The position numbers and the translations under genes were made by a program. From Anaerolineae bacterium (lineage in GTDB: Bacteria > Chloroflexota > Anaerolineae > Aggregatilineales > Phototrophicaceae): a stretch of 64,000 nucleotides of DNA. The stretch spans positions 81,007-145,006 of the forward strand of contig JAHDWN010000011.1 of assembly GCA_023382675.1 (NCBI GenBank), given 5' to 3'. Shown here piece by piece: positions 25,306 to 33,298 of the stretch. How positions within the stretch are numbered: the first letter of the stretch is position 1; each line of letters opens with the position of its first letter. The notes under the pieces are model-generated. The model had not been told where the DNA came from and did not search any database. It worked only from the letters and a program-made list of their open reading frames with translations.

Positions 25306-26373
25306 ATGACTTACCACGCCCAGACCCGCACTTACAGACTCGATCCTCATCAGCCCGACCCGGAGATCTTGCGCATCGCTGCCGATGTGCTGCGGCGCGG
25401 CGGGCTGGTCGCGTTCCCAACAGAAACCGTCTATGGCCTGGGAGCCAATGCTTTCGATGCGGACGCGGTCGCGCGGATTTTCGCCGCTAAGGGCCGCCCA
25501 TCCAACGACCCGATCATCGTCCACATTCACGCGCTTGCGCAGCTTGAGCAGATCGCTGTCGCTGTGCCACCGCTGGCGCAATCGCTGGCTGATACATTCT
25601 GGCCCGGCCCACTGACGTTCGTGCTGCGGCGCGGTGAGCGCATCCCGCCCAACGTCAGCGCCGGAAGAGCGACCGTTGCCGTCAGAATGCCGAGCGGGAG
25701 CGTGGCGCGGGCGCTGCTGCAAATCGTCGAGCTGCCGGTGGCCGCCCCCAGCGCTAACACCTTCAGCCGCCCCAGCGCGACGACCGCCGCGCACGTCCTG
25801 CACGATCTCAACGGGCACGTCGATGTTGTTCTCGACGGTGGCCCGACCACCATCGGCCTGGAGTCGACGGTGCTTGACCTGACGGGTGCTGTCCCCACGA
25901 TTCTGCGGCCGGGCGGCGTAACCATCGAAGCGCTGCGCGAAATCGTGCCTGATCTCCAGATCCGACAGAGTTTCCTGGCATCCGACGAGCAAGCCGGGGC
26001 CTCGCCGGGGATGTTGATCAAGCATTATGCGCCGCGTGCGACCATGCTTGTCTTTGATGGTGAGCGGATGGCGGTGCTGGCGGCAATGCGCAGCCGGGCG
26101 GAAGCACTGATCGCCGCAGGGCAGCGTGTCGGTTTGCTGATATTTGATGAAGACCGCCAGGCGTTTGCCGGGTTGGCGGTAGAGCTTCAAGTTCTGGGCG
26201 CAGTCGAAAATGCCGAGCGCATCGGCGCAGGTTTGTTTGCTGGCCTGCGCGCCCTCGACGCTGCTGGCGCCCAGGCGATTCTGGCGCGCGCGCCCGGGCG
26301 TATCGGCCTCGGCGCAGCGATATATGATCGTCTGCTGCGCGCCGCCGAAGGGCGAATCACCCACGTATCTTAA
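25306..26373 (+). CDS. Threonylcarbamoyl-AMP synthase, Sua5 type
   Basis: A 355-residue protein with a YrdC/TsaC domain (about 15-205) and the extra C-terminal Sua5 domain (about 245-355). It makes threonylcarbamoyl-AMP from threonine, bicarbonate and ATP for the t6A modification at position 37 of ANN-decoding tRNAs. Motifs are GGLVAFPTETVYGLGANAF, AAKGRPSNDPIIVHI (the KxR of the active site), WPGPLTFVLRR, PVAAPSANTFSRPSAT and STVLDLTG. The linker SPGMLIKHYAPRA is specific to the Sua5 form. Length is as expected. It is 86 bases downstream of the RfaE2-like gene and may be read through from it. Confidence 0.95.
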   Translation: MTYHAQTRTYRLDPHQPDPEILRIAADVLRRGGLVAFPTETVYGLGANAFDADAVARIFAAKGRPSNDPIIVHIHALAQLEQIAVAVPPLAQSLADTFWPGPLTFVLRRGERIPPNVSAGRATVAVRMPSGSVARALLQIVELPVAAPSANTFSRPSATTAAHVLHDLNGHVDVVLDGGPTTIGLESTVLDLTGAVPTILRPGGVTIEALREIVPDLQIRQSFLASDEQAGASPGMLIKHYAPRATMLVFDGERMAVLAAMRSRAEALIAAGQRVGLLIFDEDRQAFAGLAVELQVLGAVENAERIGAGLFAGLRALDAAGAQAILARAPGRIGLGAAIYDRLLRAAEGRITHVS

Positions 26374-26498
26374 TGCTACAGGCCAATCTCAATGCTACAC
26401 GTACAAAATTTATCCACGATACTCGACATTTTGCACAAAGTTCACAAAACCTCGTGGAGCTTTGTTGATGTAATGGAAATATGATTATTCAAGATAGA

Positions 26499-26546
26499 CC
26501 GCACGCTGGTGTACCCCAGCCACCAACGAAGCACGCTAGCGTGCGG
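26499..26546. repeat. REP-like inverted repeat with embedded palindrome
   Basis: CCGCACGCT (26499-26507) is complementary to AGCGTGCGG (26538-26546). The right arm lies in a 14-base perfect palindrome, GCACGCTAGCGTGC (26531-26544). It sits 40 bases before the start of the exported protein at 26587. It has the form of a dispersed REP-like element. Confidence 0.5.
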
Positions 26547-26586
26547 CTTATTTCAGTCCGACGCATAGTCTGAGGGGAGGGCCATC

Positions 26587-27579
26587 ATGAAACGAATAGT
26601 GCCTCTCATCATCATCGTATTTCTCCTTGGTGCCGTGACTATCGTCAGTGCCCAGGGGCAATGTGAGGTTCTCGTACGCGAAGCGATCAACCTGGTCGCC
26701 GATACCTGTGTCGGCCTGGGGCGCAATCAAGCTTGCCATGGCTATCTTCGCGTCGATGCCGAGCCGCGCGAAGGCATCTCGCCATTTAGCTTTGCGTTGG
26801 GCGATATCGTCGATGTCAGCGAAGTCGTCTCGCTGCGCACCTACCCTCTTGATGTTGAGACTGAGGAGTGGGGCATCGCGTTGATGAGCCTGCAAGCCAA
26901 CCTGCCGGACGAGCTGCCCGGTGCGAATGCGACTTTTCTCTTGATCGGCGACACTGAAGTCGATAATACCGGTGGCCTAGGCGCGTCACCGATGCAATCG
27001 ATTCGCCTGAAGACCGGAATTACGGGCACGCAGTGCAGCGAAGCGCCTAGCAATGGTCTGCTCATCCAGACGCCGCACGGCGTCGGGCGTGTCACCCTGA
27101 ACGTCAACCGAGTCGACATCAGTCTGGGATCAACCATCTTCATCGATGCTGTCCCCGGTGGTCTGATGACGGTCAGCACGTTGGAGGGGTCTGCCATCGT
27201 CAGTCTTAATGGTATGAACCAGACGGCGCTGCCAGGTTATCAGGTGCGCATCGCCATGGATGACGACATGAATCCGCTCGGTTTCGTGGACGCGGCTGGC
27301 ATGTACGATGCTGCAACAATGTTGAACCTGCCGGTTACGCTGCTCCCACGCGCGATTGAGGTTGCGTCACCGCGCACCGGGGATGTCCTAGCGAGAGTGT
27401 TCACGAATGACGGGAGCACTACCGCTTCTGCGAACGGTACGGGTTCCACGGGAACCGGCAATTGTGGCAATGGGGTAGGGAGCGGTTCAGCAACTTGCGA
27501 CGTCGCCGACTCCGTCCGGCAGAATGAAAACACTCCCGATAACAATGCCGGTGGGAATGGCGGCAACCCTAATAAGTGA
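26587..27579 (+). CDS. Exported FecR-like protein, first of a tandem pair
   Basis: A 330-residue secreted protein with a signal peptide (RIVPLIIIVFLLGAVTIVSAQ). The mature part begins with a Cys-bearing segment, CEVLVREAINLVADTCVGLGRNQACHGYLRV (about 23-53). The centre (about 140-225) has QTPHGVGRVTLNVNRVDISLGSTIFIDAV ... VSTLEGSAIVSLNG, which resembles the FecR beta-helical core. The tail (about 275-330) is Gly/Asn/Ser-rich. It closely parallels the protein encoded at 27850 and is a duplicate. No membrane segment is present besides the signal, so it is released or wall-associated. The function is unknown. GGGGAGGG precedes the ATG. Confidence 0.7.
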   Translation: MKRIVPLIIIVFLLGAVTIVSAQGQCEVLVREAINLVADTCVGLGRNQACHGYLRVDAEPREGISPFSFALGDIVDVSEVVSLRTYPLDVETEEWGIALMSLQANLPDELPGANATFLLIGDTEVDNTGGLGASPMQSIRLKTGITGTQCSEAPSNGLLIQTPHGVGRVTLNVNRVDISLGSTIFIDAVPGGLMTVSTLEGSAIVSLNGMNQTALPGYQVRIAMDDDMNPLGFVDAAGMYDAATMLNLPVTLLPRAIEVASPRTGDVLARVFTNDGSTTASANGTGSTGTGNCGNGVGSGSATCDVADSVRQNENTPDNNAGGNGGNPNK

Positions 27580-27642
27580 CCAGCGTCGCAACGACTGATG
27601 GTCACTGCCAAAATCCGCGCAAATATCCAGTCAATCAGAGAT

Positions 27643-27676
27643 CAGCCGCCATATCCCGGCGGCTGGTTTTTTGTTT
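27643..27676 (+). terminator. Intrinsic terminator between the tandem paralogues
   Basis: CAGCCGCC (27643-27650) pairs with GGCGGCTG (27658-27665), followed by GTTTTTTGTTT. The two paralogues are therefore likely transcribed separately. Confidence 0.88.
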
Positions 27677-27741
27677 GGGTAGGGTAAATTGGCGTTTTCT
27701 CATATCCTAAACCTATAAAATCCCGAAAAGAACACTATTCT

Positions 27742-27787
27742 TTTTCATTCCTCTTCATCTAGCGTTATACTATATGAGAATATTCTC
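27742..27787 (+). promoter_or_regulatory. Promoter and 12-base palindromic operator candidate
   Basis: TTTTCA (27742-27747) and TATACT (27766-27771) are separated by 18 bases and make a plausible sigma-70-type promoter for the second paralogue. GAGAATATTCTC (27776-27787) is a perfect palindrome placed around the expected transcription start, a typical position for a repressor site. The regulator is not known. Confidence 0.5.
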
Positions 27788-27849
27788 GCTGTCACGTCTG
27801 CCAGTGGGGGGTACGCGGCGTGATCATAAGTTGTTTATCGAAGGCTGTT

Positions 27850-29181
27850 ATGAGAAAGTCGGTCATATTTCTGCTCGCTGCAGGATGTATCCTCCTGATC
27901 GGGCTGGTTGTGCAAGCGCAGACCGACTGTGCTGTAGTGGTGCGCCAGGCTCTGCTGCTGGTTGCGGATACATGTGAAGTCACGGGCCGGAACGAAGCGT
28001 GTTACGGTTTTCTGCGGGTAGACGCAGAAGCCCGTGACGATGTAGAGGCATTTTCCTTCGAGCCGGGCGACATCGAGGACGTGGCGAAGATAGCCTCCCT
28101 GCGTACCTATCCCTACGATGCCGAGACTGGCCAGTGGGGTGTCAGCCTCGTGCGCCTGCAAGCGAACCTGCCTGACCTGCTCCCCGGCGCAAACGCGACC
28201 TTTCTGATGTTCGGGGATGCCGAGATCCGCGACATTCCCAGAGATAATCTGCGCCCGATGCAAGCATTTCGCCTGAAAACCGGAATTACCGGCACGTCGT
28301 GTCAGGAAGTGCCCTCGGATGGGGTGATGATCCAAACGCCGCACGGTGTGGGGCACGTCGATTTCAATGTCAATCGTGTGGATGTTAGCCTTGGTTCCAC
28401 CCTCTTTCTGCAAGCAGTGCCCGGCGATAAAATGACCCTCAGCACCATCGAAGGCTCGGCGCGCGTTACACTCGGCGGTGTAACACGAGTCGTCCTGCCC
28501 GGCTTCAGGATCGAAATCCCACTGGACGAAGACCTGAATCCAATTGGCAGCCTGGGATTGCCTCGACCGTACATCATGGAGACGGTTGAAACACTGCCAA
28601 TTGAACTACTCGACGAACCTGTCGTTCTGCGCCTGCCTGGCGGTGCCGAGATGCCGCCGACTGAAGATACGGTGGCGTGTTGCGACGGAGCATCCACTCC
28701 GGGAAGCGGTCTTCGCCCCACGTCTACGCCGAGCGCAAATGTGGAGGCGGATGAGGATGGGCGGCTGGGCGAGATGGCGGGCAACAGCGATAATGTATTC
28801 ACCGGCAATTGTGGTAGTGGCCAGGGTGTCGGTGTCGCGAATGGCTGTAACGACAGTTCTACATCGTCTTCCCAGGGTAATCCGCCACCGAACAGCAACG
28901 CCGGCGGAAACAGCGGCGGCAATTCCAACACTCAGCCTGGTTCTAACAGCGACAATGCAGGCAATCCGCCACCGAACAGCAACGCCGGCGGAAACAGCGG
29001 CGGCAGTTCCAACGCTCAGCCCGGTTCTAACAGCGACAATGCAGGCAATCCACCGCCGAATAGCAATGCTGGAGGCAATGACGCCAACAATTCCGACGCT
29101 CAATCTGCGCCCAATGATCCGCCCCCAGGCAATCCGCCTCCAAACAGTAACGCCGGGGGTAATGGGAACGGCAACGGTTGA
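27850..29181 (+). CDS. Exported FecR-like protein with Asn/Pro/Gly repeat tail, second of pair
   Basis: A 443-residue paralogue of the preceding protein. The ATG after GAAGG gives a clean signal peptide (MRKSVIFLLAAGCILLIGLVVQAQ); an upstream GTG is less likely. The body aligns with the first copy: CAVVVRQALLLVADTCEVTGRNEACYGFLRV, SLRTYPYDAETGQWG, QANLPDLLPGANATFLMFGDAEI, FRLKTGITGTSC and a FecR-like STIEGSARVTLGG. The tail is longer, with a Cys pair (ACCDG) and a repeat of 28 residues (PPPNSNAGGNSGG...). Such a tail would be extended and hydrophilic, suiting a cell-surface spacer. Two response-regulator genes follow, but no direct link is shown. Confidence 0.7.
   Translation: MRKSVIFLLAAGCILLIGLVVQAQTDCAVVVRQALLLVADTCEVTGRNEACYGFLRVDAEARDDVEAFSFEPGDIEDVAKIASLRTYPYDAETGQWGVSLVRLQANLPDLLPGANATFLMFGDAEIRDIPRDNLRPMQAFRLKTGITGTSCQEVPSDGVMIQTPHGVGHVDFNVNRVDVSLGSTLFLQAVPGDKMTLSTIEGSARVTLGGVTRVVLPGFRIEIPLDEDLNPIGSLGLPRPYIMETVETLPIELLDEPVVLRLPGGAEMPPTEDTVACCDGASTPGSGLRPTSTPSANVEADEDGRLGEMAGNSDNVFTGNCGSGQGVGVANGCNDSSTSSSQGNPPPNSNAGGNSGGNSNTQPGSNSDNAGNPPPNSNAGGNSGGSSNAQPGSNSDNAGNPPPNSNAGGNDANNSDAQSAPNDPPPGNPPPNSNAGGNGNGNG
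28879..29170 (+). repeat. 84-base tandem repeats inside the exported-protein gene
   Basis: Two units (28879-28962 and 28963-29046) differ at only about three of 84 bases. A third, degenerate copy starts at 29047, and a further partial copy lies near 29130. All keep the reading frame (28 codons per unit). The near identity of the first two shows recent duplication. Confidence 0.85.
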
Positions 29182-29299
29182 GTACGCCGCTGCAGAAGCA
29201 TGGATAGTACAGTGAGCATGATGCGGGAACTATCTTTACCCAAACTCGAATACAGGATCCATACCTAGAGCTATAGCTCATGGTCACTGGAGCAATTAG

Positions 29300-29746
29300 T
29301 TGAGTATACGAGATAGAACTGTGCGAGTAATGTTGGTTGAAGACAACGCTGATCATGCTGAGATGGTAATGCGCCAGCTTGAAACGCATCACATCGCCAA
29401 TTTGTTGATCCATCTATCAGACGGACAGGCTGCTCTGGACTATCTCTACAGGCGCAATCAATATACGGACGGCGCACAATATCCGCAGCCCGACGTTATT
29501 CTGCTTGATTTACGGCTGCCCAAAGTCGATGGTTTGGAGGTATTGCGGATTCTGAAAGAAGACAGCAATTTGCGCCGGATTCCAGTCGTCATTTTGACAA
29601 CCTCCAACGCCGAACGTGACATTGCTCAGGCATATAGCCGACATGCCAACAGCTATCTGGTCAAGCCGGTGGATTTCGAGAAGTTTCGCCAGATGATGGT
29701 TGACCTGGGCGAGTATTGGATGCAATGGAACAAGCGGGCGGAGTAA
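29300..29746 (+). CDS. Single-domain response regulator (Rcp1/CheY-like)
   Basis: A 148-residue receiver domain without output domain. The acidic pocket is VEDN near residue 14, the phospho-acceptor Asp is in VILLDLRLPKVDG (about 69), the switch Thr/Ser in VVILTTSNAERD (about 97-100), and the Lys in SYLVKPVDF (about 121). The insertion YLYRRNQYTDGAQYPQP after alpha-2 is typical of Rcp1-type regulators that pair with phytochrome-like kinases. The TTG start follows CTGGAG; a GTG at 29321 is an alternative. The kinase gene starts ten bases after the stop, so the two form one operon and probably a phosphorelay. Confidence 0.88.
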   Translation: MSIRDRTVRVMLVEDNADHAEMVMRQLETHHIANLLIHLSDGQAALDYLYRRNQYTDGAQYPQPDVILLDLRLPKVDGLEVLRILKEDSNLRRIPVVILTTSNAERDIAQAYSRHANSYLVKPVDFEKFRQMMVDLGEYWMQWNKRAE

Positions 29747-29755
29747 ACAAACTTG

Positions 29756-31279
29756 ATGGCGCAGCGTATTCTGATCGTCGAAGATGATGATGCCCATGCA
29801 GAGTTGATCCACCGCGCATTCTCCGATAGCAGCGAACGCTTCACGACGGAAATCGTCAACACCTTGTCCGACGCGCGCAGCCGCATCGCGCAAAATATTC
29901 CTGCGCTTGCGCTCGTCGATATTGTGCTGCCTGATGGCAAAGGCATCGATCTGCTATCAGGGGGTGAAAAAGAGAATTCTTTCCCGATTGTGGTGATGAC
30001 GAGTCATGGTGACGAATCGGTCGCTGTCGAGGCGATGAAAGCGGGCGCGCTGGATTATGTCGTCAAGACTTCGGCGACGCTCACCGAACTGCCCCACATT
30101 GCCGAACGTTCCCTGCGCGAATGGGAAAATATCCTGGCCCGCCGTCAGGCTGAGGCCCAATTTCGCCGATCAACCGCTGAGATGAAGGCCTACGTCGAAA
30201 CAGCGGCGCAGGGCGTGGTTGCCATGGACTGCGAAGGGCGAATATTGCTGGTGAACCAGCAGCTGGAAATCTTGTTTGGCTATCATCGGGATAATCTGAT
30301 CGGCAAACCCTTTGCTTTGCTCTCGTCGGAAGCCGCAGAAGACTTGCGCAATATGATGCGCACAGCCACCGCTGGAACCGCATCCGCAGGCAGAGAGTAT
30401 CTAGGCCGGCGACAGGATGGCTCGCACTTTCCGATTGAGGTCGCCCTCAGCTTCAGCGAAACCGAAGGCAACACGCGCATACTTGCCCTGATCACCAATA
30501 TCACCGAGCGCAAACGGCATGAGCAAGAGATGCTCGAATTTCAGAGGATGCAGCTTGAACTGGAGCGCGAGCGCGAACTGAACCGACACAAAAGCCACTT
30601 CCTGTCGATGATCTCGCACGAGTTTCGCACACCGCTCGCCATCATCCTGTCATCGAGCGACATCTTGCGTAATTATGGTAACAAGCTCACCCCGGAGGGG
30701 CGCGAGGATCATTTTGCCAAGATTACGCGGGGGGTACGGCGTCTTGAAGACATGATCAATGACATTCTGCTTCTTTCCCGCGCGGATATGCAACGCATTG
30801 ATTGTATGCCAGAATGGCACAATCTCGTCCATTTCTGTCAGACTATTGTCGAGGAAATCAACAAGACTTTTCACACCCAACGCATCGAATTCAAACATGA
30901 AGGTGAGCGCACGCTGGCCTTCTTCGATGTTCACCTGCTCGAACATATCCTGGTCAATCTGCTCACAAACGCCATCAAATATTCTGCCGAGGATGGTCAC
31001 GTGCTGTTTTCGGTCGCCAATGAAGATGACAGGTGTGTGTTCACCATTGCTGACGACGGCATTGGCATTCCTGAAGCTGATCAGAGCCGCATCTTTGAGC
31101 CTTTCCACCGCGCCAGCAACAGCGATGTATCTTTCGGCACTGGGCTTGGGCTGGCGATTGTCAAGGAATTCACGCAGCTCCACAACGGTACAGTGGCATT
31201 CCATAGCCGCGAAGGCGAAGGCACAATGTTCACGGTAACTATTCCCCAACCGGGTGAAGGCAGCGCGTCAGGCCGTTAA
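29756..31279 (+). CDS. Hybrid sensor: receiver-PAS-histidine kinase
   Basis: A 507-residue cytoplasmic protein. An N-terminal receiver domain (about 1-120) has ILIVEDDDAHAELI, LVDIVLPDGKG and a Lys in DYVVKTSAT. A PAS domain (about 140-265) has AAQGVVAMDCEGRILLVNQQLEILFGY and ends with a PAC-like ITNITERKRHEQEM. HisKA has the H-box SHFLSMISHEFRTPLAI (about 285-300), and the ATPase domain has LLTNAIKYS, DDGIGIPEADQSRIFEPF and GTGLGLAIVKEF. With no membrane segments, the input is internal or comes through phosphorylation of its own receiver. It is probably the partner of the upstream regulator. Confidence 0.9.
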   Translation: MAQRILIVEDDDAHAELIHRAFSDSSERFTTEIVNTLSDARSRIAQNIPALALVDIVLPDGKGIDLLSGGEKENSFPIVVMTSHGDESVAVEAMKAGALDYVVKTSATLTELPHIAERSLREWENILARRQAEAQFRRSTAEMKAYVETAAQGVVAMDCEGRILLVNQQLEILFGYHRDNLIGKPFALLSSEAAEDLRNMMRTATAGTASAGREYLGRRQDGSHFPIEVALSFSETEGNTRILALITNITERKRHEQEMLEFQRMQLELERERELNRHKSHFLSMISHEFRTPLAIILSSSDILRNYGNKLTPEGREDHFAKITRGVRRLEDMINDILLLSRADMQRIDCMPEWHNLVHFCQTIVEEINKTFHTQRIEFKHEGERTLAFFDVHLLEHILVNLLTNAIKYSAEDGHVLFSVANEDDRCVFTIADDGIGIPEADQSRIFEPFHRASNSDVSFGTGLGLAIVKEFTQLHNGTVAFHSREGEGTMFTVTIPQPGEGSASGR

Positions 31280-31399
31280 GTTGAATTTCAACGCTGCGCT
31301 GTATTTTGTCGATCGCCGGGAACAAACGCAACCGCCATTCCCCTCACGCAGTGTATAATCAACCGCGTTCTGCAACAGCTACACTTGGAGACGAACAAC

Positions 31400-32806
31400 A
31401 TGGCTAAAGAATACGATGTCGTGGTGATGGGAGCAGGTCCCGGCGGTTACGTCGCCGCGATTCGTGCCAGCCAGCTCGGCATGAAGGTGGCAATCATCGA
31501 GAAGCAGTATTGGGGCGGAGTCTGCCTCAATGTCGGCTGTATTCCCTCGAAAGCGTTGCTGAAGAATGCAGAAATTGCCCACCTCCTGAAACACGAAACC
31601 AAAGCTTTCGGCATCAACATCGATGGCAAAGTGTCCATGGATTACGCCGTAGCCTTCGAGCGCAGTCGCAAGGTCGCGGATGGTCGCGTCAAGGGCGTAC
31701 GTTTCCTGATGCGCAAGAACAAGATCGATGAGTACGACGGTTGGGGTGAATTCACCGACCCGCACACGATCAAAGTCACACTCAACGGCGGCGGCGAAGA
31801 AACGCTCAGCTTCAAGGCGTGCATCCTGGCGACCGGCGCGACGACACGGCTGATCCCGAACACGAGTCTGAGCGAGCGCGTCGTCACCTACGAAGAGCAG
31901 ATCATGGAAAGCGCGCTGCCGAAGTCGATCATCATCGCCGGGGCGGGCGCAATCGGCATGGAATTCGCCTACGTCCATCACAACTACGGCGTCGATGTGA
32001 CCGTGGTCGAATTCCTCGAAAGGCCGCTGCCCCTGGAAGACGAAGAAGTCTCGGAAGAGCTGCGCAAGCAGTACAAACGCCTGGGCGTCAAGGTCTTGAC
32101 GAGCACACGTGTCGACAAGATCGAAGACACCGGCAAGAACGTGCGCGTGACCGTTACCAACATGGCGGACAACACCCAGCAGGTGCTGGAAGCAGATAAG
32201 TGCCTGCAAGCCATCGGCTTCAAGCCGCGCGTGGAAGGCTACGGCTTGGACAAGGCGGGCGTGGCGCTGACCGAACGTGGCGCAGTCGCCATCAATGGGC
32301 ACATGCAGACGAATGTGCCGCATATTTACGCTATCGGCGATGTCACCGCCAAACTGATGCTGGCACACGTGGCCGAGGCCATGGGCGTGATCGCCGCCGA
32401 GCGCATTGCGGGCGTGCCAAGCATCGAGCTGGACTTTGACATGATGCCGCGCGCCACCTACTGCCAGCCGCAGGTCGCCAGCTTCGGTTACACCGAAAAG
32501 CAGGCGCGCGACAAAGGCTACGACATCAACGTCGCCAAGTTCCCCTTCCAGGCGAACGGCAAGGCGCACGGCCTGAATGACACGGTCGGCTTCGTCAAGC
32601 TGATCAGCGACAAGAAGTATGGCGAAATCCTTGGCGGACACATGATCGGGCCTGACGTGACCGAGCTGCTGCCGGAACTGACGCTCGCGCGCTACGCCGA
32701 ACTGACAGCGGAAGAGATCGCGCGCAACGTCCATGCCCATCCGACGCTGAGCGAGGCCATCAAAGAGGCCGCGCATGGCCTGGAAGGCCACATGATCAAC
32801 TTATAG
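31400..32806 (+). CDS. lpdA: Dihydrolipoyl dehydrogenase
   Basis: A 468-residue flavoprotein disulfide reductase. It has the FAD motif [17 protein letters not shown], the redox disulfide in [16 protein letters not shown] (Cys pair near 42 and 47), the NAD site [15 protein letters not shown] and the second FAD motif [16 protein letters not shown]. The C-terminal active-site base is in [13 protein letters not shown]. It reoxidises lipoamide on the E2 or H-protein of 2-oxo-acid dehydrogenase or glycine cleavage complexes. None of the partner subunits is encoded next to it. The ATG follows TTGGAG by 9 bases; five upstream in-frame codons are not used. Confidence 0.95.
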   Translation: MAKEYDVVVMGAGPGGYVAAIRASQLGMKVAIIEKQYWGGVCLNVGCIPSKALLKNAEIAHLLKHETKAFGINIDGKVSMDYAVAFERSRKVADGRVKGVRFLMRKNKIDEYDGWGEFTDPHTIKVTLNGGGEETLSFKACILATGATTRLIPNTSLSERVVTYEEQIMESALPKSIIIAGAGAIGMEFAYVHHNYGVDVTVVEFLERPLPLEDEEVSEELRKQYKRLGVKVLTSTRVDKIEDTGKNVRVTVTNMADNTQQVLEADKCLQAIGFKPRVEGYGLDKAGVALTERGAVAINGHMQTNVPHIYAIGDVTAKLMLAHVAEAMGVIAAERIAGVPSIELDFDMMPRATYCQPQVASFGYTEKQARDKGYDINVAKFPFQANGKAHGLNDTVGFVKLISDKKYGEILGGHMIGPDVTELLPELTLARYAELTAEEIARNVHAHPTLSEAIKEAAHGLEGHMINL

Positions 32807-32836
32807 CCGCCGATGCTGGATGTGTGGGACGATCAT

Positions 32837-32883
32837 CGACCAAGGCGGGGGCGATCTTCGAGGGTTGCCGCCCGCCTTGGTCG
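32837..32883 (+). terminator. Long hairpin downstream of lpdA
   Basis: CGACCAAGGCGGG (32837-32849) pairs perfectly with CCCGCCTTGGTCG (32871-32883), a 13-pair stem with a 21-base loop. No T-run follows, so it may act as a factor-dependent stop or a 3' end stabiliser. Confidence 0.6.
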
Positions 32884-32920
32884 TCGAGATTAGTCTCTGA
32901 TGAACCCGCCCCTGACACTA

Positions 32921-32962
32921 TTGACCAACTGTACAAAGTTTTCTATCATCCAGTGTGATGAT
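32921..32962 (+). promoter_or_regulatory. Promoter of the Mrp operon with operator-like inverted repeat
   Basis: TTGACC (32921-32926) and TATCAT (32944-32949) are 17 bases apart, close to the sigma-70 consensus. ATCATC (32945-32950) and GATGAT (32957-32962) form an inverted repeat over the -10 and start site, suitable for a repressor. Transcription would begin near 32956, about 340 bases before the coding start. Confidence 0.6.
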
Positions 32963-33003
32963 TGAAATTATCGTGATTCGGCAGCGGACGCTATGGTGAT
33001 TGT

Positions 33004-33110
33004 GACGAATTCAATCTGTGTCACCACCTTCCGACGCACCCTTGGGGCGCGGCTGAATACAATTCGTCTGCATCCCGGCTGGAGAATTTCTGACGACAGC
33101 CGCCCTCCAG
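33004..33110 (+). ncRNA. Candidate structured leader of the Mrp operon
   Basis: GACGAATT (33004-33011) is complementary to AATTCGTC (33061-33068), and CTGGAG (33079-33084) to CTCCAG (33105-33110). GGCTG and CAGCC in the same stretch offer an alternative pairing. Together with the long distance from promoter to start codon this suggests a regulatory leader. No known riboswitch class is recognised by eye. Confidence 0.3.
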
Positions 33111-33207
33111 AACACGCCTGAGTGTTCAAACTTTCCCACGGATTTTTGTAAACAATAGCCAAATCATCGGTATCCGATGGGGATAGCTCCCTCGTCGGTA
33201 ATGTTTC

Positions 33208-33242
33208 ACCAATCATGACCAGGATCATTGGTCAATCATGAC
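33208..33242 (+). repeat. Direct and inverted repeat upstream of mrpA
   Basis: CAATCATGAC occurs at 33210-33219 and again at 33233-33242. ACCAAT (33208-33213) is inverted as ATTGGT (33227-33232). The spacing of 23 bases (about two helical turns) would place two binding sites on one DNA face. Confidence 0.4.
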
Positions 33243-33298
33243 AACGGAAAGCTGAATTGTCTGTGGCATAGTCGTTACGACTTGCAGGAGGTTGGATT

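Larger units (their letters stand above)
32807..33298. other. Intergenic region and long leader before the Mrp operon
   Basis: No convincing gene is seen. It contains a terminator-like stem after lpdA (32837-32883), a strong promoter (32921-32949), and about 340 bases of potential 5' leader with several complementary segments. The region ends with AGGAGG before the GTG of mrpA. Confidence 0.6.

Noticed and set aside
28879-29170. CRISPR array
   Set aside because: The 84-base repeats are contiguous, in frame and within a coding sequence, with no unique spacers.
31379-32791. 470-codon open frame on the minus strand
   Set aside because: It is antisense to lpdA, whose motifs and ribosome site are clear.
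32968-33228. 86-codon minus-strand frame in the mrp leader
   Set aside because: It has no ribosome-binding site, no hydrophobic or family pattern, and overlaps the promoter and leader structures.
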